A program made the position numbers and the translations under genes. Under the pieces are notes generated by a model. The model searched no databases and was not told where the DNA came from. It worked only from the letters and a program-made list of their open reading frames with translations. Positions 6,541 to 9,100 of a stretch of DNA of 9,100 nucleotides are shown here, piece by piece. The stretch's first letter is position 1; the number at the start of each line of letters is the position of its first letter. The DNA lies in assembly GCA_905234575.1 (NCBI GenBank), contig CAJOIG010000058.1, forward strand, positions 1-9,100. The letters are read 5' to 3'. The DNA is from an uncultured Oscillospiraceae bacterium (lineage in GTDB: Bacteria > Bacillota > Clostridia > Oscillospirales > Oscillospiraceae).

Positions 6541-6546
6541 CTCCTC
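6541..6546 (-). promoter_or_regulatory. Ribosome binding site choosing the ATG start of the exporter
   Basis: GAGGAG, 10 nt before ATG at 6530-6528 on the minus strand. It lies downstream of the alternative TTG start (6554), which it therefore cannot serve. Confidence 0.7.
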
Positions 6547-6683
6547 GTTGACAAGTCTCGTATAGGTTCAGTATACTAAAAACGCGGTCCGCGCGCCATC
6601 GTGAGTTTCGTCAAACTTCGCCCCGCTCCAGGGACGGATTTTGGAGGAACCCGAAAGGATACCGCGGAATGGGCGGCTCGTGG
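6547..6683. other. Intergenic stretch with no clear feature
   Basis: This part of the 440-bp gap holds no convincing open frame, repeat or hairpin. An open frame on the plus strand from 6641 crosses both downstream promoters and is not credited. It contains the upstream region of the leftward exporter gene. Confidence 0.5.
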
Positions 6684-6712
6684 TTGACGGGGAACGGGAA
6701 GATGAGTATAAT
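6684..6712 (+). promoter_or_regulatory. Strong rightward promoter P1
   Basis: TTGACG (6684-6689), 17 bp spacer, TATAAT (6707-6712): a perfect -10, optimal spacing and one mismatch in the -35. Transcription would begin near 6719. The nearest accepted start codon is about 250 nt away, and no credible small open frame follows, so P1 appears to drive either a non-coding RNA or a long leader. Confidence 0.78.
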
Positions 6713-6718
6713 GAAGAT

Positions 6719-6890
6719 ACAAAGGAGCGCCGTTTTTTGACGGTCAGCCCTTATTGCAGGTCAAAAAACGTTGACCGCTCGGAGTGCCAGCCGGGCGGTC
6801 AACAAGCATCCGGGGAATACTGCGTCTTCCTCGCTTACACCGGCCGGGGCTTTCGGGTCCCGGCCGATCGCGTTGAAAGGCTCAATGCGT
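6719..6890 (+). ncRNA. Candidate structured RNA or leader: consecutive hairpins
   Basis: Starting just after P1, almost all of 6731-6889 falls into inverted repeats. H1 is a perfect 11-bp stem, 6731-6741 with 6760-6770 (18-nt loop). H2 is a 13-bp stem with one wobble, 6770-6782 with 6791-6803. A weaker 6-bp stem joins 6812-6817 with 6827-6832. H3 is a 10-bp GC-rich stem with one wobble, 6841-6850 with 6857-6866 (loop TTTCGG). H4 is an 8-bp stem with one wobble, 6869-6876 with 6882-6889. No T run follows H4, so the 3' end is unclear and the transcript may run into the zinc-ribbon gene. I do not recognise it as a named RNA class. The stems were found by eye without folding energies. Confidence 0.5.
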
Positions 6891-6919
6891 TGACAATAAT
6901 TGAATTGCTTTGTTATACT
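6890..6919 (+). promoter_or_regulatory. Strong rightward promoter P2 with extended -10
   Basis: TTGACA (6890-6895), 18 bp spacer, TATACT (6914-6919), with TGT immediately before the -10 as an extended -10 element. The expected start is near 6926, giving a leader of about 45 nt before the zinc-ribbon gene. It begins right at the base of hairpin H4. Confidence 0.85.
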
Positions 6920-6958
6920 ATGCTTGGTCCGGGAAGGACGCTCGTTTTGACGGAATGC

Positions 6959-6963
6959 GGAGG
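6959..6963 (+). promoter_or_regulatory. Ribosome binding site of the zinc-ribbon gene
   Basis: GGAGG, 7 nt before the ATG at 6971. Together with P2 it fixes this start over the far upstream in-frame ATG-less extension to 6641. Confidence 0.75.
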
Positions 6964-6970
6964 GAAGACC

Positions 6971-7462
6971 ATGAGCATGTACGAGCGCGAATGGTATCGG
7001 AAGAAGATAAAAGAGGATGAAAAGAAACGCCGCCGTCAGGAGGCCGCCGACGCCATGTGGAACGAGGTGGAGCCTCCGCGCCGCAAGACGCAGACGGTCC
7101 AGTCGTCCGGGTCGCAGAACGCTCCGCAGTACACGCCGCCGCAGCGCCCCAGGCATCGGTGGGTCGAAGCAACCTGCCCACACTGCGGACAATTGACGCA
7201 GGGCACCGTACCGAGCCGGAGCAAGTCGTATTCGTTTAAGTGCTCGCATTGCAATCATAGGGTGAGCGTGACCTCGCAAAGTGTCCTCGGCGAATTGCTG
7301 AGCCTGTTGATCGTTGCTCTTGTGGTCGTTGCCGGAATCGGCGTCATGATCTATTATGTTCTGCCCGATCTTGCGGCGCAGACCTTTCCGGCCCCCATCC
7401 TGAAGGCGCTGACGTGGCTGCAAGCCCGAATCCAGTCGTTCCAGGGATATGTTTTCGTATAA
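6971..7462 (+). CDS. Small zinc-ribbon protein with one membrane helix
   Basis: This 163-residue protein is of unknown function. Residues 4-35 are highly charged and probably helical (YEREWYRKKIKEDEKKRRRQ). Residues 36-66 are a Pro/Gln/Ser-rich linker. Residues 69-94 form a four-cysteine zinc ribbon (CPHCG at 69-73, CSHCN at 91-95; Cys69, 72, 91 and 94). Residues about 106-132 are one membrane helix (LGELLSLLIVALVVVAGIGVMIYYVL), followed by about 30 residues. The positive-inside rule puts the ribbon and charged N-terminus in the cytoplasm. Similar small ribbon-TM proteins are common in Firmicutes without known roles; sensing, scaffolding or nucleic-acid contact at the membrane are possible but unsupported. 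It has its own promoter P2 and terminator, and may also be reached from P1. Confidence 0.82.
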   Translation: MSMYEREWYRKKIKEDEKKRRRQEAADAMWNEVEPPRRKTQTVQSSGSQNAPQYTPPQRPRHRWVEATCPHCGQLTQGTVPSRSKSYSFKCSHCNHRVSVTSQSVLGELLSLLIVALVVVAGIGVMIYYVLPDLAAQTFPAPILKALTWLQARIQSFQGYVFV

Positions 7463-7507
7463 AAAGCGTCTCTCACGGGGAAAATCTTCCGCCGTGAGAG
7501 GTTTTTT
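7461..7507. terminator. Intrinsic terminator, probably bidirectional
   Basis: A 9-bp perfect stem (7470-7478 with 7492-7500) is followed on the plus strand by GTTTTTT (T run 7502-7507). On the minus strand the same stem is followed after ACGC by TTTTT (complement of 7465-7461). It therefore can end both the rightward zinc-ribbon gene and the leftward GIY-YIG gene, which converge here. An inner GGAA/TTCC pairing can lengthen the stem. Confidence 0.88.
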
Positions 7508-7518
7508 CTTCACATCTA

Positions 7519-8028
7519 TTATCCTCGATTTCCCCGCGTTTTGTTATAGCCGTGTCGGTATGCGTCGTAGTATTCAATTGCATATCGCTCCAATTCATTT
7601 AATGAAGCAAACCCACTGTTAGCAAGTGCAATGGTTCGAATCGTGAATGAATCTCCGTGCTTATAGTCAGCGTATACATCACCGTTTCCATGGCCGGTAA
7701 AATGAGCATTAACCCTGTTTAGCACCTGTTTTCCCTGGCCCACATAATAGAGGTTTCTGGTCTTATTATGCAGGATATATACGCCTACATAATTCATGGA
7801 CAACGCAATACTTTTATGTCCTCTGCCCCCAAGAGATGTACGACGCATTTCCATAAATTCTTGCGGCGTCATTTCAGCAGCGTTGTTCGCCAGGGCTGTG
7901 ATCATCTGCTTTATTCGGTATTTTCTCAGTGCTGAAAAAAGAATGAGTAATATCAAAGCGGCGATACAGATTTCAAAGAGGATGTATAAGGCTCTCATTG
8001 GATCCTGAAAAAAGCTTTCTAAGGACAT
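7519..8028 (-). CDS. Membrane-anchored GIY-YIG-domain protein
   Basis: This 169-residue protein has an N-terminal membrane helix at about 13-33 (ALYILFEICIAALILLILFSAL), then a basic stretch, a short linker, and a GIY-YIG domain from about residue 79 to the end. Domain marks are GVYIL (82-86) and YYVGQG (94-99) as the two signature strands, Arg105 on the following helix, a glutamate-bearing helix LNELERYAIEYYDA (Glu147 the likeliest metal ligand) and YNKTRGN (161-167, Asn162). The key residues appear present, so nuclease activity is possible, but many chromosomal members of this kind are uncharacterised. AAAGGA lies 6 nt before the ATG. Its base composition is clearly more AT-rich than the flanking genes (two 60-base lines counted by hand gave 38% and 43% G+C), which hints at recent acquisition. 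It is unlikely to be a homing enzyme: no intron or intein is seen. Confidence 0.85.
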   Translation of the reverse strand: MSLESFFQDPMRALYILFEICIAALILLILFSALRKYRIKQMITALANNAAEMTPQEFMEMRRTSLGGRGHKSIALSMNYVGVYILHNKTRNLYYVGQGKQVLNRVNAHFTGHGNGDVYADYKHGDSFTIRTIALANSGFASLNELERYAIEYYDAYRHGYNKTRGNRG

Positions 8029-8078
8029 TACATTTCCTTTCTGCGCGAGCTATGTCAATTATCGGCGCTTCTATTATT

Positions 8079-9100
8079 TTACAGCGCCCGGAGGTAGCGG
8101 TCTACCTCCGCTTCCGCGGCGCGGACGAGGCGGTCCTCGTCGATGTTCACGAGGCGTCCGTTCTCGACGACCACGCGGCCGTGGACGACGGTGACGTCCA
8201 CGGGGCCCTTGAAGCCCACGGTGCCCAGCAACGCCTTCGGGTCACGGCAGGCTCCCGCCAGTTCCAGACGGTCCTTCCGCAGGAGGAACAAATCTGCGCA
8301 TTTACCGGGCTCCAGACTGCCGATCTCCGCCTCCCGACCCAGGAGCCTTGCGCTGCCGAGCGTTGCGAGCTTCAGCACGTCGTACCCGGACGGAGCACGA
8401 TCACCGTAGGTCAGGCGGTGGAGCAGATAGCAGACCCGCAGATCCTCCAGGAGGTTCGAGCCGTCGTTCGAGGCGCTGCCGTCCACGCCAAGACCGACAG
8501 GCACACCTGCCTCCAGCAGTTCCGGCACCCGGGCGACGCCGGAGCTGAGCTTCATATTTGAGATCGGGCAGTGACACACGCCCGTGCCGGTCCGGGCAAG
8601 CAGTTCGATCTCCTCATCGTTCAGATGGATGCCGTGGGCGTACCATACGTCCGGCCCCAGCCAGCACAGACGCTCCATATACGACACGGGGCGCAGCCCG
8701 ACGGTCTCGAGGGTGTAGCGCTCCTCGTCCTTTGTCTCGCACAGATGGGTGTGGAGGCGCACGCCAAGGCTGCGCGCCAGCGCCGCGCTCTCCCGCAGCA
8801 GCGTCTCCGATACGGAAAACGGCGAGCACGGCGCCAGAGCCACCCGGCACATCGATCCGAAAGCTGTGTCGTGGAAGCGCTCCACGGCGTCCCGGCTGTC
8901 CCGGAGGATCTCGTCCACGGTCTGCACGACGCTGTCCGGAGGCAGGCCGCCGTCCTTTTGAGAGCGGTCCATGCTTCCGCGGGACAGGTGCATCCGCACG
9001 CCCAGATGCTCCGCCGCGGAGACCTGCGCGCCCAAAAGATCGCCGGCGTCTTTTGGAAAAACGTAGTGGTGGTCGAAAACGGTCGTGCAGCCGGATTTCA
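8079..9100 (-). CDS. Purine-deaminase-type amidohydrolase, probably 8-oxoguanine deaminase (N-terminus outside window)
   Basis: The frame stays open to the right edge, giving 339 visible residues. About 100 N-terminal residues, with the first HxH metal motif, are missing. It belongs to the AtzA/TrzN/8-oxoguanine deaminase branch of the amidohydrolases. Visible marks are SGCTTVFDHHYVFP, the signature SRGSMDRSQKDGGLPPDSVVQ split around the bound substrate loop, HTHLCE (metal His), YAHGIHL (metal His), GVCHCPISNMKLSSG, and VGLGVDGSASNDGSN (metal Asp). The C-terminal tail GSLEPGKCADLFLL and a small beta-sandwich strand are typical. The enzyme would remove the exocyclic amine of 8-oxoguanine, giving urate. 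Many homologues are labelled hydroxydechloroatrazine hydrolase without basis. It lies 50 bp upstream of the GIY-YIG gene on the same strand; the two need not share a role. Confidence 0.8.
   Translation of the reverse strand, partial: KSGCTTVFDHHYVFPKDAGDLLGAQVSAAEHLGVRMHLSRGSMDRSQKDGGLPPDSVVQTVDEILRDSRDAVERFHDTAFGSMCRVALAPCSPFSVSETLLRESAALARSLGVRLHTHLCETKDEERYTLETVGLRPVSYMERLCWLGPDVWYAHGIHLNDEEIELLARTGTGVCHCPISNMKLSSGVARVPELLEAGVPVGLGVDGSASNDGSNLLEDLRVCYLLHRLTYGDRAPSGYDVLKLATLGSARLLGREAEIGSLEPGKCADLFLLRKDRLELAGACRDPKALLGTVGFKGPVDVTVVHGRVVVENGRLVNIDEDRLVRAAEAEVDRYLRAL

Noticed and set aside
6641..6970. Upstream extension of the zinc-ribbon protein by 110 residues
   Set aside because: It spans both promoters and the hairpin run, and the added sequence has no domain; ATG at 6971 has GGAGG at the right distance.
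7519..8028. Homing endonuclease or mobile element
   Set aside because: There is no intron, intein, terminal repeat or target duplication around it, and the membrane helix is atypical of homing enzymes.
8063..8088. GGCGCT/AGCGCC inverted repeat as a terminator of the amidohydrolase gene
   Set aside because: The stem is only 6 bp with a 14-nt loop and no T run follows on the minus strand.

Overview
The window looks like a chromosomal stretch from a fairly high-GC member of the Firmicutes, most likely a gut- or rumen-type Clostridium relative (for example Oscillospiraceae). The basis is GGAGG-type ribosome sites, near-consensus sigma-A promoters, a lipoprotein with Listeria-Bacteroides and BspA-like repeats, DltA/DltC-like proteins, and an 8-oxoguanine-deaminase-type amidohydrolase. 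This placement is inference from gene style; there is no rRNA or other marker gene.

Region 1 (1-5753) is the notable part. A divergent promoter pair at about 2019-2123 drives two units. Leftward runs a 624-residue lipoprotein (signal peptide, InlB/Listeria-type repeats, BspA-like leucine-rich segment, C-terminal SGNH/DltD-like domain), followed after 28 bp by a gene of which only 17 residues lie inside the window. Rightward runs a tight four-gene operon: a stand-alone amino-acid adenylating enzyme of DltA type, a fold-type III PLP decarboxylase, a left-handed beta-helix acyltransferase, and a 74-residue DltC-like carrier protein, closed by a strong terminator. Taken together this looks like a machine that activates an amino acid (or a decarboxylated derivative), loads it on a carrier, and transfers it to a sugar or surface polymer. 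It is not a standard dlt operon: no DltB-like gene lies within the four-gene operon, and it carries two extra enzymes.

Region 2 (5763-6530) is a convergent TauE/SafE-family membrane exporter with no evident link to its neighbours.

Region 3 (6531-7508) holds a 440-bp non-coding stretch with two strong forward promoters (P1 at 6684-6712, P2 at 6890-6919). Between them lies a run of consecutive perfect or near-perfect hairpins, a candidate structured RNA or long leader. P2 immediately precedes a small zinc-ribbon plus single-TM protein, which ends in a terminator that could work in both directions.

Region 4 (7519-9100) is leftward: an AT-richer gene for a membrane-anchored GIY-YIG-domain protein, and upstream of it the C-terminal three quarters of a purine-deaminase-type amidohydrolase that runs off the right edge.
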